Assembly: GCF_905397375.1 (NCBI RefSeq)
Contig: NZ_CAJPVG010000004.1
Location: 248,001-312,000 of the forward strand
Length of the DNA stretch: 64,000 nucleotides
Reading direction: 5' to 3'
Source: Ralstonia mannitolilytica
Lineage (GTDB): Bacteria > Pseudomonadota > Gammaproteobacteria > Burkholderiales > Burkholderiaceae
The notes under the pieces were generated by a model that ran no database searches, had not been told where the DNA came from, and worked only from the letters and a program-made list of their open reading frames with translations. A program made the translations under genes and the position numbers. Positions 7,495-16,605 of the stretch are shown here, one piece after another (position 1 is the first letter of the stretch; each line of letters begins with the position of its first letter).

Positions 7495-10209
7495 TCAGGC
7501 CAGCGCCTTGCCGACGATCTCCCGCACATCGCGCGAGAGGCTCGGGTGTGCCGCCACGCGCTTGAGCGCGTCGTGCATGGCGTCGCGCAGCGCCGGCACG
7601 TATTTGCGCCAGCGGTCCATCACGCGCGCCAGGCGCGCCGACACCTGCGGATTGATCGCATCGAGCGCCAGCACCTGCTCGGCCCAGAACGCATAGCCGG
7701 AGCCATCGGCGGCGTGGAACTGCGCGGGGTTGCCCGAGCAGAAGCTGAAGATGAGCGAACGCGCCCGGTTCGGGTTGCGCAGCGTAAAGGCCGGATGCGC
7801 CATCAGTGCGCGCACGGTCGCCAGCGTCGGCTTGCCCGCGGCACCTGGCTGCATGGCCTGCAGCGAGAACCATTTGTCGATGACGAGCGCGTCGTCGGCA
7901 AAGCGGGTGTAGAAGTCGGCGAGGGCGGCTTCACGGCCGGGGCCGTAGCTGTTCACCATGGCAGAGAGGGCGCCCATGCGGTCGGTCATGTTGGTGGCGG
8001 CGGCGTATTGCTTTTCGGCGAGGGCCAGCGCTTCGGGCGCCTCGGTTTCCACGAGGTAGCCGAGAGCGATGTTCTTGAGCGCGCGCTTGCCCGCGGAGAC
8101 GGCATCCGGCGAATACGCGCCTTCGGTCTGGTTGTCGTGGTAGGCGCGCAGCAGCTCGGCGTTGAGTGCCGCGGCCAGCGTGCGGCGCAGCGTGCGGCGC
8201 GCGGCGTGGATCGCGGCCGGGTCGGCCACGTCCATGCGCTCGGCCAGGTAGCTCTCGGCCGGCAGGATCAGCATCTGCTCCCGGAAGGCCGGGTCCAGGG
8301 CGCGATCGGCGACCACGGCGCGCAGCGCCTCCACCAGTGCGGGGTCGACAGCGGGCGCGCGGCCCTGCTGGATGTCGGCCACCATGCGCAGCAGCGTGTC
8401 GGTGGCCAGGCGCTGGCCGGCTTCCCAGCGGTTGAACGGGTCGGAATCGTGCGCAAGCTGGAAGGTGAGCTGCTCGGTCGTGTAGCCGTACTCGACGATG
8501 ACCGGCGCCGAGAAATTGCGCAGCAGCGAGGGCAGCGGCGCCTCTGCCACGTCTTCGAAGACGAAGGTCTGCTCGGCCTCCGTGAAGTCGAGCACGCGCG
8601 TGGTGGCGGGGCTGCCCGATGCCGTTTCACCGCGCAGGCGCAGCGGCAAGTCGCGGCCCTGGCTGTCGATCAGGCCGATGGCGAACGGGATGTGGAACGG
8701 CTGCTTCTGGATGCCGCTGCCCACCTCGATGCCGACCGGCTCGCAGCGCTGGCGCAGCGTGAGCGTATAGGTGTGCGTGGCGGCGTCGTGGCGGCCTTCC
8801 ACGGTGACGACCGGCGTGCCGGCCTGGCTGTACCAGCGGCCGAATTGCGTGAGGTCGCGGCCGTTGGCGTCGGCCATGGCGGCGCGGAAGTCGTCGCAGG
8901 TGACGGCCTGGCCGTCGTGGCGCTGGAAGTACAGGTCCATGCCCTTGCGGAAGCCGTCGCGGCCGAGCAGGGTCTGGTACATGCGCACGACTTCGGCGCC
9001 TTTTTCATACACCGTGACGGTGTAGAAGTTGTTGATCTCTTCGTAGCTGTCGGGGCGCACCGGGTGGGCCATGGGGCCGGCATCTTCGGGGAACTGCGCC
9101 TGGCGCAGCAGGCGCACGTCTTCGATGCGCTTGACGGCGCGCGCGCTCGCAGCGGCCGTTTCGTTGCCCGCCTGGGCGGCGGCCTGCGCAGCCATGTCGG
9201 CGGAGAACTCCTGGTCGCGGAACACCGTCAGGCCTTCCTTCAGGCTCAGCTGGAACCAGTCTCGGCAGGTGACGCGGTTGCCCGTCCAGTTGTGGAAATA
9301 CTCATGGCCGACCACCGATTCGATGTTGGCGAAATCCACGTCGGTGGCGGTTTCCGCATTGGCCAGCACGTACTTCGTGTTGAAGATGTTCAGGCCCTTG
9401 TTCTCCATCGCGCCCATGTTGAAATCGCCCACGGCGACGATCATGAAACGGTCCAGGTCGAGCTCCAGGCCGAAGCGGCGCTCGTCCCAGCGGATCGAGT
9501 GGATGAGCGAATCCATTGCATGGCGCGTCTTGCCCAGATCCTGCGGCTCGACCCAGACCTGCAGCAGCTTTTCCTTGCCCGAGGCGGACTGGATGCGCTC
9601 TTCAATGCATTCCAGCTTGCCGGCCACCAGCGCAAACAGGTACGACGGCTTCTTGAACGGGTCGTGCCACACCGTCTCGTGGCGGCCCTCCGGCAGGTCG
9701 CGCTCGGACACCAGGTTGCCGTTGGACAGCAGCACCGGGTAATCCGCCTTCGACGCGCGCAGCGTGACGGTGTAGACCGTCATCACATCCGGGCGGTCAA
9801 GGAAGTAGGTGATCTTGCGAAAGCCTTCCGCTTCGCACTGCGTGAAGAAGTTGCCGTTCGAGACGTACAGCCCCATCAGCGACGTGTTGGCCGCCGGGTT
9901 GCAATAGGTGGCGATTTCGAGCGTGAAGCTGGCGCCCACGTCTGCCGGGACCGCGTCCACCGTCAGCGTGTCGCCGCTGGCCTGCAGGCCGGACAGCGCC
10001 CGGCCGTCGAGCGTTGCGCCCGCCAGCTCCAGCCCTTCGCCCATCAGCACGAGCGGCCTGCCGGCCTCGGTGCGGGTCATGCGCATGCGGTTGACGACGC
10101 GGGTGCGCTCGGGCACGAGGTCGATTTCCAGGGCCACGTCGTCGATGCGGAAGGCCGGGGCGGTGTAGTCCTTGCGGTAAATCGTGGCGGCGGTGTCGGT
10201 GCGCAACAT
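7495..10209 (-). CDS. pepN: Aminopeptidase N (M1 family)
   Basis: A zinc aminopeptidase that removes N-terminal residues from peptides in the cytoplasm. The 904-residue product has the substrate-binding GAMEN motif near residue 265, the zinc motif HEYFH near residue 302 with the third ligand Glu in LKEGLTVFRDQEF, and the long helical C-terminal domain of the proteobacterial PepN type (DUF3458 region). Two ATGs are close together; 10209 is preferred because GAGG lies nine bases upstream, whereas that same GAGG touches the ATG at 10218. The gene is divergent from the DUF4136 lipoprotein gene. Confidence 0.96.
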   Translation of the reverse strand: MLRTDTAATIYRKDYTAPAFRIDDVALEIDLVPERTRVVNRMRMTRTEAGRPLVLMGEGLELAGATLDGRALSGLQASGDTLTVDAVPADVGASFTLEIATYCNPAANTSLMGLYVSNGNFFTQCEAEGFRKITYFLDRPDVMTVYTVTLRASKADYPVLLSNGNLVSERDLPEGRHETVWHDPFKKPSYLFALVAGKLECIEERIQSASGKEKLLQVWVEPQDLGKTRHAMDSLIHSIRWDERRFGLELDLDRFMIVAVGDFNMGAMENKGLNIFNTKYVLANAETATDVDFANIESVVGHEYFHNWTGNRVTCRDWFQLSLKEGLTVFRDQEFSADMAAQAAAQAGNETAAASARAVKRIEDVRLLRQAQFPEDAGPMAHPVRPDSYEEINNFYTVTVYEKGAEVVRMYQTLLGRDGFRKGMDLYFQRHDGQAVTCDDFRAAMADANGRDLTQFGRWYSQAGTPVVTVEGRHDAATHTYTLTLRQRCEPVGIEVGSGIQKQPFHIPFAIGLIDSQGRDLPLRLRGETASGSPATTRVLDFTEAEQTFVFEDVAEAPLPSLLRNFSAPVIVEYGYTTEQLTFQLAHDSDPFNRWEAGQRLATDTLLRMVADIQQGRAPAVDPALVEALRAVVADRALDPAFREQMLILPAESYLAERMDVADPAAIHAARRTLRRTLAAALNAELLRAYHDNQTEGAYSPDAVSAGKRALKNIALGYLVETEAPEALALAEKQYAAATNMTDRMGALSAMVNSYGPGREAALADFYTRFADDALVIDKWFSLQAMQPGAAGKPTLATVRALMAHPAFTLRNPNRARSLIFSFCSGNPAQFHAADGSGYAFWAEQVLALDAINPQVSARLARVMDRWRKYVPALRDAMHDALKRVAAHPSLSRDVREIVGKALA

Positions 10210-10363
10210 CGGTAACATCCTCGTAGCGGAACGCAAAAGACCATTGTACTCAGGCCCCCGGCGGGAATCTTCCATGCCGGGCCTGACTCTCAGTCACAGG
10301 CCGTCCGCAACGCTTTTGCGCCTGTGCAGCCATCTGTCTGATCGAGAGTAGGGGGATTTTTCT

Positions 10364-11008
10364 ATGTGGAAGTGGAACAAGACATCGGGCGTCTGGCCGA
10401 TGGGCGGTGCGCTGCTCGCGGCCAGCCTGCTGGCGGGCTGCGCGAGCACGGTCACCAGCCAGGTGACGGCATTCCGGCAGCCGGGCTGGAACGATACCCC
10501 GCCCCGCACCTACGCCTTCGAGCGCAGCCTGGCGCAGCAGAACGATCTCGAACGGCAGACCTACGAGGCCTGGACTTCAGACCAGCTGGCCGCACACGGC
10601 TTCACCAGCGCGCCGCGCGGGAACGCGCGCTACCTCGTCCGCGTGGAATACTCGACGGCCACGCGGCTCGTGCAGGTGCGGCAGCCGGTCTATCCGGAAC
10701 CGTACTGGGGGCCTGGGCCGTGGGGTCCGTGGCGCAGTCCGTGGGGGCCCTGGGGCCCGTGGGGTCCGCAATATGTCGAATCGAACGTGCAGGTACCGGT
10801 CTATACGTACCACGCCGAGATCGACGAGGCGGCCACCGGAAAGCGCGTCTACCAGGTGACGGCCCAGACACAAGGCGGCGATGGGTCGCTGACGGCCGTG
10901 ATGCCGTATCTGATCCGCAGCGCATTCGCCAACTTCCCGGCGCCGAACGCGCAGCCCATCCTCGTCGAGCTGCCCGTTGATCCATCGGTGAAACCGGCGC
11001 CTAAGTAA
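10364..11008 (+). CDS. DUF4136-type lipoprotein
   Basis: A 214-residue predicted lipoprotein: the signal sequence ends in the lipobox LLAGC (about residues 24-28), so Cys becomes acylated and the protein sits in a membrane facing the periplasm. The sequence around AFERSLAQQNDLERQTYEAW and ...DQLAAHGF fits DUF4136, a family of unknown function often seen as a lipoprotein in beta-proteobacteria. A Trp/Pro/Gly-rich low-complexity stretch (PYWGPGPWGPWRSPWGPWGP, about residues 108-127) interrupts the domain. No function can be assigned. The gene is monocistronic by spacing. Confidence 0.82.
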   Translation: MWKWNKTSGVWPMGGALLAASLLAGCASTVTSQVTAFRQPGWNDTPPRTYAFERSLAQQNDLERQTYEAWTSDQLAAHGFTSAPRGNARYLVRVEYSTATRLVQVRQPVYPEPYWGPGPWGPWRSPWGPWGPWGPQYVESNVQVPVYTYHAEIDEAATGKRVYQVTAQTQGGDGSLTAVMPYLIRSAFANFPAPNAQPILVELPVDPSVKPAPK

Positions 11009-11302
11009 TGCGCCCGGGTGGGCTTGGCGGCCTCTCTACGTTAGAATGCGTGACCTAATTTGTAGGCCGCCAGCCGTACCCTGCTTGAGCGTTGTCACTC
11101 CATCCCACCCCGCGCCGACCGCCACCCCTGGCCGGCGCCGCTTGCGTCCCGTCGCTACCGTCCTGACGGCGCACCGCAACGCTTGCGGCCTCGCTTCCGG
11201 TTTCTCCCGGTTCCTCCTGTTTTTTGCCCCTCCGTACCAGGGTGAGCCTGCCTGAGCGCACGTGCGTTTCCGCGGCAGAACACCCCATCAGGATTCATCC
11301 AT
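11009..11302. other. Long leader region upstream of maeB
   Basis: About 290 bases with no gene. A TAGAAT box at 11042-11047 in TTAGAATGCG could be a -10 element, with no good -35 at normal spacing; it would leave an untranslated leader of about 250 bases. The leader is C-rich on the plus strand, and I recognise no riboswitch in it. Confidence 0.4.
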
Positions 11303-13624
11303 ATGAACGACAAGCTTCACGATGCCTCGCCGGATTCCCAAGACAAGGGCGCCGAGGCCGAATTGCGCCGCGCTGCACTCGAATATCATCGCGCCCCCAC
11401 GCGCGGCAAGATCGAGGTGCGCCCCACCAAGGCCCTGATGAACCAGCGCGACCTGTCGCTGGCGTACTCGCCGGGGGTGGCCTACGCATGTACGGCCATC
11501 GAGCAGGATCCGTCGCTGGCGGCCGAATACACCTCGCGCGGCAACCTCGTCGGCGTGATCACCAACGGCACCGCCGTGCTGGGCCTGGGCGACATCGGCC
11601 CGCTGGCCGGCAAGCCGGTCATGGAAGGCAAGGGTTGCCTGTTCAAGAAGTTTGCCGGCATCGACGTGTTCGACATCGAGCTGGCCGAGCGCGATCCGGA
11701 CAAGCTGGTCGACATCATCGCCTCGCTGGAGCCGACGCTGGGCGGCATCAACCTCGAAGACATCAAGGCGCCGGAGTGCTTCTACATCGAGCAGAAGCTG
11801 CGCGAGCGTCTGAACATCCCCGTCTTCCACGATGACCAGCACGGCACGGCGATCATTTCTTCGTCGGCGCTGCTCAACGGCCTGAAGGTCGTCGGCAAGG
11901 ACATCGCCAAGGTGAAGGTGGCGGTGTCGGGCGCGGGCGCGGCGGCCATCGCGTGTCTGGACCTGATGGTGAGCCTGGGCGTCAAGCGGGAGAACATCTA
12001 CGTGGTCGACTCCAAGGGCGTGATCTATGCCGGCCGCGACGCCAAGATGGAGCCGAACAAGGCGCGCTATGCACAGGACACCCCGGCCCGCACGCTGGCC
12101 GACATCGTGCGCGATGCGGACGTGTTCCTCGGCTGCTCGGCCGCCGGCGTGCTGACCGCCGAGATGGTCAAGACGATGGCCGACAAGCCCATCATCCTGG
12201 CACTGGCCAACCCCGAGCCGGAAATCCGTCCCGAGGTGGCCAAGGCCGCCCGCCCTGACTGCATCATTGCAACGGGCCGTTCGGATTATCCGAACCAGGT
12301 CAACAATGTGCTGTGCTTCCCGTACATCTTCCGCGGCGCGCTCGATTGCGGCGCCACCAAGATCACGGAAGCGATGAAGCTCGCGTGCGTGAAGGCCATC
12401 GCTGAACTGGCCGAAGCCGAGACGAACGATGCCGTGGCGCAGGCCTACGCCGGCCAGGAACTGAACTTCGGCCCGGATTACATCATTCCGAAGCCGTTCG
12501 ATTCGCGCCTGATCGAGAAGATCGCCCCGGCGGTGGCCAAGGCGGCCGAAGAGTCCGGTGTGGCCACGCGCCCGATCCAGGATCTGGATGCCTATCGCGC
12601 GCAGCTGAGCGACTTCGTGTATCACACCGGCCTGACGATGCGCCCGGTCTTCTCGGCCGCGAAAGCCAACCCGAAGCGCGTCGTGTACGCCGAGGGTGAA
12701 GAAGAGCGCGTGCTGCGCGCCGTGCAGACGGTGGTCGACGAAGGCTTGGCCAAGCCGATCCTGATTGGTCGTCCGCACGTGATCGAGATGCGCATCCAGA
12801 AGGCCGGCCTGCGCCTGAAGGCCGGCGTGCATTTCGAGCTGGTGAACCCGGAAGACGATCCGCGCTATCACCAGTACCACACGGCCTACCACGAACTGAT
12901 GGGCCGCAACGGCGTGACGCCCGACATGGCGAAGTCGGCGCTGCGCCGCTCGAACACGCTGATCGGCGCGATGCTGGTGCGCCTGGGCGACGCCGACGCC
13001 ATGCTGTGCGGCACGATCGGCCGCTTCGACGCGCACCTGGAACACGTGCGCGATGTGATCGGCCTGGCGCCGAACGCCAAGGTGTTTGCGGCCATGAACG
13101 GCCTGATGCTGGAGAAGCACACGCTGTTCATCGCCGACACGTTCGTCAACGAGAACCCGAGCGCTGAAGAGCTGGCCGACATCACCAAGCTGGCGGCCGA
13201 GGAGGTGCGCCGCTTCGGCCAGGAGCCGAAGGTGGCGATGCTGTCGCACTCGATGTTCGGCTCGTCGAAGAACGCGTCGGCCCGCAAGATGCGCGCCGCG
13301 TACGACCTGCTGAAGACCGAGGCGCCAGACCTGCAGGTGGAAGGCGAGATCCAGGGCGATGCGGCGCTGTCGGAAGACATCCGCCACCACTTCCTGCCCA
13401 AGAGCGCGTTCTCGGGCAGCGCGAACCTGCTGGTGATGCCGTCGCTGGATGCGGCCAACATCGCGTTCAACCTGCTCAAGATCACGGGCGGGCAGGGCGT
13501 GACGGTGGGCCCGATCCTGCTGGGCGCGGCCAAGCCGGTGCACATCCTGAACCCGTCGGCCACGTCGCGCCGGATCGTCAACATGACGGCGCTGGCGGTG
13601 GCGGACGTGTCGGCCGCGCGCTGA
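11303..13624 (+). CDS. maeB: NADP-dependent malic enzyme, MaeB type (malic-PTA fusion)
   Basis: Oxidatively decarboxylates malate to pyruvate with NADP reduction. The 773-residue protein has the usual two-part MaeB layout: a malic enzyme domain (about residues 20-430, with VRPTKALMNQRDLSLAYSPGVA, GDIGPLAGKPVMEGKG and the NAD-fold VSGAGAAAIACLDL) and a C-terminal phosphate acetyltransferase-like domain (about 440-770, ending in ILLGAAKPVHILNPSATSRRIVNM). The second domain is regulatory in characterised homologues (acetyl-CoA sensing) and usually lacks acetyltransferase activity. A bidirectional terminator follows. Confidence 0.96.
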   Translation: MNDKLHDASPDSQDKGAEAELRRAALEYHRAPTRGKIEVRPTKALMNQRDLSLAYSPGVAYACTAIEQDPSLAAEYTSRGNLVGVITNGTAVLGLGDIGPLAGKPVMEGKGCLFKKFAGIDVFDIELAERDPDKLVDIIASLEPTLGGINLEDIKAPECFYIEQKLRERLNIPVFHDDQHGTAIISSSALLNGLKVVGKDIAKVKVAVSGAGAAAIACLDLMVSLGVKRENIYVVDSKGVIYAGRDAKMEPNKARYAQDTPARTLADIVRDADVFLGCSAAGVLTAEMVKTMADKPIILALANPEPEIRPEVAKAARPDCIIATGRSDYPNQVNNVLCFPYIFRGALDCGATKITEAMKLACVKAIAELAEAETNDAVAQAYAGQELNFGPDYIIPKPFDSRLIEKIAPAVAKAAEESGVATRPIQDLDAYRAQLSDFVYHTGLTMRPVFSAAKANPKRVVYAEGEEERVLRAVQTVVDEGLAKPILIGRPHVIEMRIQKAGLRLKAGVHFELVNPEDDPRYHQYHTAYHELMGRNGVTPDMAKSALRRSNTLIGAMLVRLGDADAMLCGTIGRFDAHLEHVRDVIGLAPNAKVFAAMNGLMLEKHTLFIADTFVNENPSAEELADITKLAAEEVRRFGQEPKVAMLSHSMFGSSKNASARKMRAAYDLLKTEAPDLQVEGEIQGDAALSEDIRHHFLPKSAFSGSANLLVMPSLDAANIAFNLLKITGGQGVTVGPILLGAAKPVHILNPSATSRRIVNMTALAVADVSAAR

Positions 13625-13643
13625 TCGGTTGATCGTCGCGTTC

Positions 13644-13707
13644 GGGCCGCCGCAGCGCGGCGGCCCAATGAAAAACGGCGCCTGGGGAAAGTCCAGGCGC
13701 CGTTTTT
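13644..13707. terminator. Bidirectional terminator between maeB and the porin
   Basis: A perfect 15-bp stem pairs 13671-13685 with 13693-13707 (AAAAACGGCGCCTGG, 7-base loop) and ends in T runs on both strands, so it can serve both converging genes. A second GC-rich stem (13644-13653 with 13657-13666) lies just before it on the maeB side. Confidence 0.9.
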
Positions 13708-13723
13708 ATTTGCTGCCGACGGC

Positions 13724-14794
13724 TCAGAACTTCGCGCGGATGCCCACGCCGAACGTGTCGGCCGAGCTCAGGTCCGACACCTTGTCGCGGAAATACGCGG
13801 CATACACGTCGGTGCGCTTGGACAGCGCGTAGTCGTAACCCACCGCCCACGTATTGCGCTTCACGTCCACTGCACCGCTGGTTTTCGTGTACGCGTACGA
13901 CGCGAGGATGCTGCCCGGGCCGACCGGGATCGACACGCCGAGCTGGCCGCCGTTGCTCTTGGCGTCGCCCGTGTTGATCGTGTTCTTGATGTACTGGTAC
14001 TGGCCGTACAGCTTGACCACGCCAAAGTCGTACGTCGCGCCCAGCTGCGCAGCCGTCTGGCGCGAGAAGCCCGTCACCAGCGCATTCAAGTCGCCCGGAT
14101 TGGCGTTGAAGCGCACTTGCTGGAAGGCCGCCGTGGCCGCGAAGTTGCCGCGGAAGTACAGGAAGTTGCCGCCCCACTTGTTCTGGCCGTTGTGGCCGGC
14201 CTGCTCGCCTGCCCCGTAGATGAAGTTGCCGGTCAGCCCGTTGAAATCGGGCGTGGAATACATGATCGAGTTGTTCCAGCCCGAATCGCCCACCAGCCCC
14301 GAGATGCCCGCGGCGCCCGTCAGGCCGTTACCGAGGTAGGTGTGGAACACCATCGGCGAGAACGTGTACGAATCGCCGTACGGGTTGAACAGGATCGTCG
14401 AGACGAAATACGGCGGCGTGATACGGCCGAGCTTGATCGTGCCCCACGAGTTCGAAGACAGGCCGACGGTTGCGTTGCGCGCGAAGAACGTGTCGCCGTC
14501 AAAGCGACCGGCCTTGCCGGTGTCGGGACGGAAGAATGCTTCTAGCGTGAAGATCGCCTTCAGGCCGTTGCCCAGGTCTTCGCTGCCCTTCATGCCCCAG
14601 TACGACGTCGACATGCCACCCGAATTGACGCCCCAGGCACGATCGGATGCGCCGAGGTTCTTGGTTGCGCCGGCCCAGGCGTCCACCTGGCCGTAGAGCA
14701 TGACGGACGATTGCGCCTGTGCCCCGGCACTCGCTGACCCCAGTGCCGCTGCCGCTGCCAGCGCGGCCGCGCCACGCTTGATGTTCCACTGCAT
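13724..14794 (-). CDS. Gram-negative general porin (beta-barrel outer membrane protein)
   Basis: A 356-residue outer-membrane trimeric porin of the beta-proteobacterial OmpC/porin_4 class. A signal peptide ends at ASAGAQAQS (near residue 28), after which QSSVMLYGQVDAWAG begins the first strand; the protein ends in ...DTFGVGIRAKF, with the C-terminal Phe needed for assembly. The upstream purine genes point the same way and the porin is 137 bases downstream of uraD, so a role in purine or allantoin uptake is possible but only by position; beta-proteobacterial genomes carry many such porins. Confidence 0.92.
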   Translation of the reverse strand: MQWNIKRGAAALAAAAALGSASAGAQAQSSVMLYGQVDAWAGATKNLGASDRAWGVNSGGMSTSYWGMKGSEDLGNGLKAIFTLEAFFRPDTGKAGRFDGDTFFARNATVGLSSNSWGTIKLGRITPPYFVSTILFNPYGDSYTFSPMVFHTYLGNGLTGAAGISGLVGDSGWNNSIMYSTPDFNGLTGNFIYGAGEQAGHNGQNKWGGNFLYFRGNFAATAAFQQVRFNANPGDLNALVTGFSRQTAAQLGATYDFGVVKLYGQYQYIKNTINTGDAKSNGGQLGVSIPVGPGSILASYAYTKTSGAVDVKRNTWAVGYDYALSKRTDVYAAYFRDKVSDLSSADTFGVGIRAKF

Positions 14795-14931
14795 TGCTAC
14801 CTCCTTGGTTGTTGAAGATCACCGTGGGTCGCGCCGCATTCTTCGATGCGGTCGCAGGCCGGCTGGTCAGGCTCCATGCCGGGCGGCGTCCCAGGCCCCA
14901 TGACACCGCGCCCACAGCGTTGTTGTCGTGC

Positions 14932-15453
14932 TTAACCTGAAATCAAATCGTGCAGACGGAAGCCCGCGATCCGGTGGATCTGCTCCAGCGACGTGCGCAG
15001 CTCGGTATCGCGGTCGTTCTCGACGCGCTTGGCGAAGGCTTCGATGATGCCGTGGCGGTCGTAGCCGCGCACCGCGAGAATGAACGGGAAGCCGAACTTC
15101 TCGTTGTAGCGGGCGTTGAGGTCTTGCAGGCGCGCAAACTCTTCCGGCGTGCACTGGTTCAGCCCCGCGCCGCTTTGCTCGCGCGTCGACTCGGCAGTCA
15201 GTTCGCCGCGCACGGCAGCCTTGCCGGCGAGCTCCGGGTGGGCACGGACGAGCGCGAGCTGCGGGCCTTCGCCGGCGTTGTCCACGGCGTGGCGCATGGC
15301 GTTGGCAAGCGCATCGGCGGACGCGAACGGGCGTTGCGCGGCAGCCTGCTCGGCCACCCACGGCGAGTGTTCGTAAACGCCGCCCAGGACTTGCACGAAC
15401 TGGGCAGCGTCCATGCCGTTGAGTTGCGAAAGGGTGTAAGTCGTCGGGCTCAT
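14932..15453 (-). CDS. uraD: OHCU decarboxylase
   Basis: Converts 2-oxo-4-hydroxy-4-carboxy-5-ureidoimidazoline to S-allantoin, the last step from urate to allantoin. The 173-residue product has TLSQLNGMDAAQFVQVLGGVYEHSPWVAE, HPELAGKAA and the FGFPFILAVRGYDRHGI stretch with TSLEQIHRIAGFRL at the end, all typical of UraD. The ATG at 15453 overlaps the stop of puuE (ATGA), which fixes the start and argues for translational coupling. uraH, which makes its substrate, lies at 20667-21020 on the other strand. Confidence 0.95.
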   Translation of the reverse strand: MSPTTYTLSQLNGMDAAQFVQVLGGVYEHSPWVAEQAAAQRPFASADALANAMRHAVDNAGEGPQLALVRAHPELAGKAAVRGELTAESTREQSGAGLNQCTPEEFARLQDLNARYNEKFGFPFILAVRGYDRHGIIEAFAKRVENDRDTELRTSLEQIHRIAGFRLHDLISG

Positions 15454-16412
15454 GCTGCGGTGCTCAAAACGGGTTGCCTGGCGTACGGGTGGTGCTGCAT
15501 CCAGTGGTTGGCGATGTCGATGCGGCGGCAGATCCACACCTTGTCGTGCGATTGCACGTAATCGAGGAAGCGCTGCAACGCACGGAAACGCGCCGGACGG
15601 CCCAGCAGCCGGCAATGCATGCCGATCGACAGCATCTTCGGGCGGGCGAGGCCGTTCGGGTCGCCTTCTTCGTACAGCACGTCGAAGGCGTCCTTCAGGT
15701 ACTGGTAGAAGTGGTCGGCCGTGTTGAAGCCCTGCGGACTGGCGAAGCGCATGTCGTTGGTGTCGAGCGTGTACGGCACGACCAGGTGCGGCTTGGTCTC
15801 GCCGGATGACGTTTGGACTTCGGTCCAGAAGGGCAGGTCGTCGCCGTAATAGTCGGCGTCGTAGACGAAGCCGCCGTGCTCGACGACCAGGCGGCGGGTG
15901 TTCGGGCTGTCGCGGCCGGTGTACCAGCCCAGCGGCGCGTTGCCGGTCATCTGGCGGATGATCTCGACGCCGATGCGCATGTGCTCGCGCTCGGTCGCTT
16001 CGTCGATGTTCTGGTAGTGGATCCAGCGCCAGCCGTGGCAGGCAATCTCATGACCGAGGTCCACGAACGCCTGCGTCACGTCCGGATGACGCTGCAGCGC
16101 CATCGACACACCGAAGATGGTGAGCGGCAGCCCGCGCTTTTCGAACTCGCGCAGGATGCGCCAGACGCCCGCACGCGAGCCGTATTCGTAGATGCCTTCC
16201 ATGCTCATGTGCCGAGCAGGGTAGGCGGCCGCGCCGATGATCTCGGAGAGGAACTGCTCAGAACCGGCGTCGCCGTGCAGCACGCAGTTTTCACCGCCTT
16301 CCTCGTAGTTGAGGACGAACTGCAGGGCTACGCGCGCGCCGCCCGGCCACTTGGGGTCGGGCGGGTTCTTGCCGTAACCGATGAGATCGCGCGGGTAGTT
16401 GTTGTTGGTCAT
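15450..16412 (-). CDS. puuE: Allantoinase of the polysaccharide-deacetylase type
   Basis: Hydrolyses allantoin to allantoate by the metal-light PuuE mechanism, not the amidohydrolase AllB type. The 320-residue protein starts NNNYPRDLIGYGKNPPDPKWPGGARVALQFVLNYEEGGE and has the NodB-like fold (EIACHGWRWIHYQ, TGRDSPNTRRLVVEHGGFVYDADYYGDDLPFW). An ATG at 16412 gives the family N-terminus; no clear ribosome site is visible there. It overlaps uraD by four bases. With uraD it forms the last visible part of the urate path; allantoicase is not in the window. Confidence 0.95.
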   Translation of the reverse strand: MTNNNYPRDLIGYGKNPPDPKWPGGARVALQFVLNYEEGGENCVLHGDAGSEQFLSEIIGAAAYPARHMSMEGIYEYGSRAGVWRILREFEKRGLPLTIFGVSMALQRHPDVTQAFVDLGHEIACHGWRWIHYQNIDEATEREHMRIGVEIIRQMTGNAPLGWYTGRDSPNTRRLVVEHGGFVYDADYYGDDLPFWTEVQTSSGETKPHLVVPYTLDTNDMRFASPQGFNTADHFYQYLKDAFDVLYEEGDPNGLARPKMLSIGMHCRLLGRPARFRALQRFLDYVQSHDKVWICRRIDIANHWMQHHPYARQPVLSTAA

Positions 16413-16605
16413 GATTTTTGGCACCGAAGAGACTTCATACAACACCGGCCGGACGGCGGAATGGGGTTTTCCAAATGCGCGACATCACGCGTGGATGTTG
16501 TTCCCGTCAACGCAGGGCCAGCGCCGCTTGCGCGTGGCCAGGCCCTGTGTTGTCGGGACGCCGCAGATACGCGGGATGTCGTGCACCAGGCCACCCTCCA
16601 TCCGG

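Noticed and set aside
7546..10215. An 889-codon open frame on the plus strand, antisense to pepN
   Set aside because: It mirrors pepN and arises from GC-rich third positions; the product is His/Arg/Gly-rich without domains, while pepN on the other strand has all catalytic motifs.
11288..13543. A 751-codon minus-strand frame opposite maeB
   Set aside because: Shadow frame, His/Arg-rich, with no start signal.
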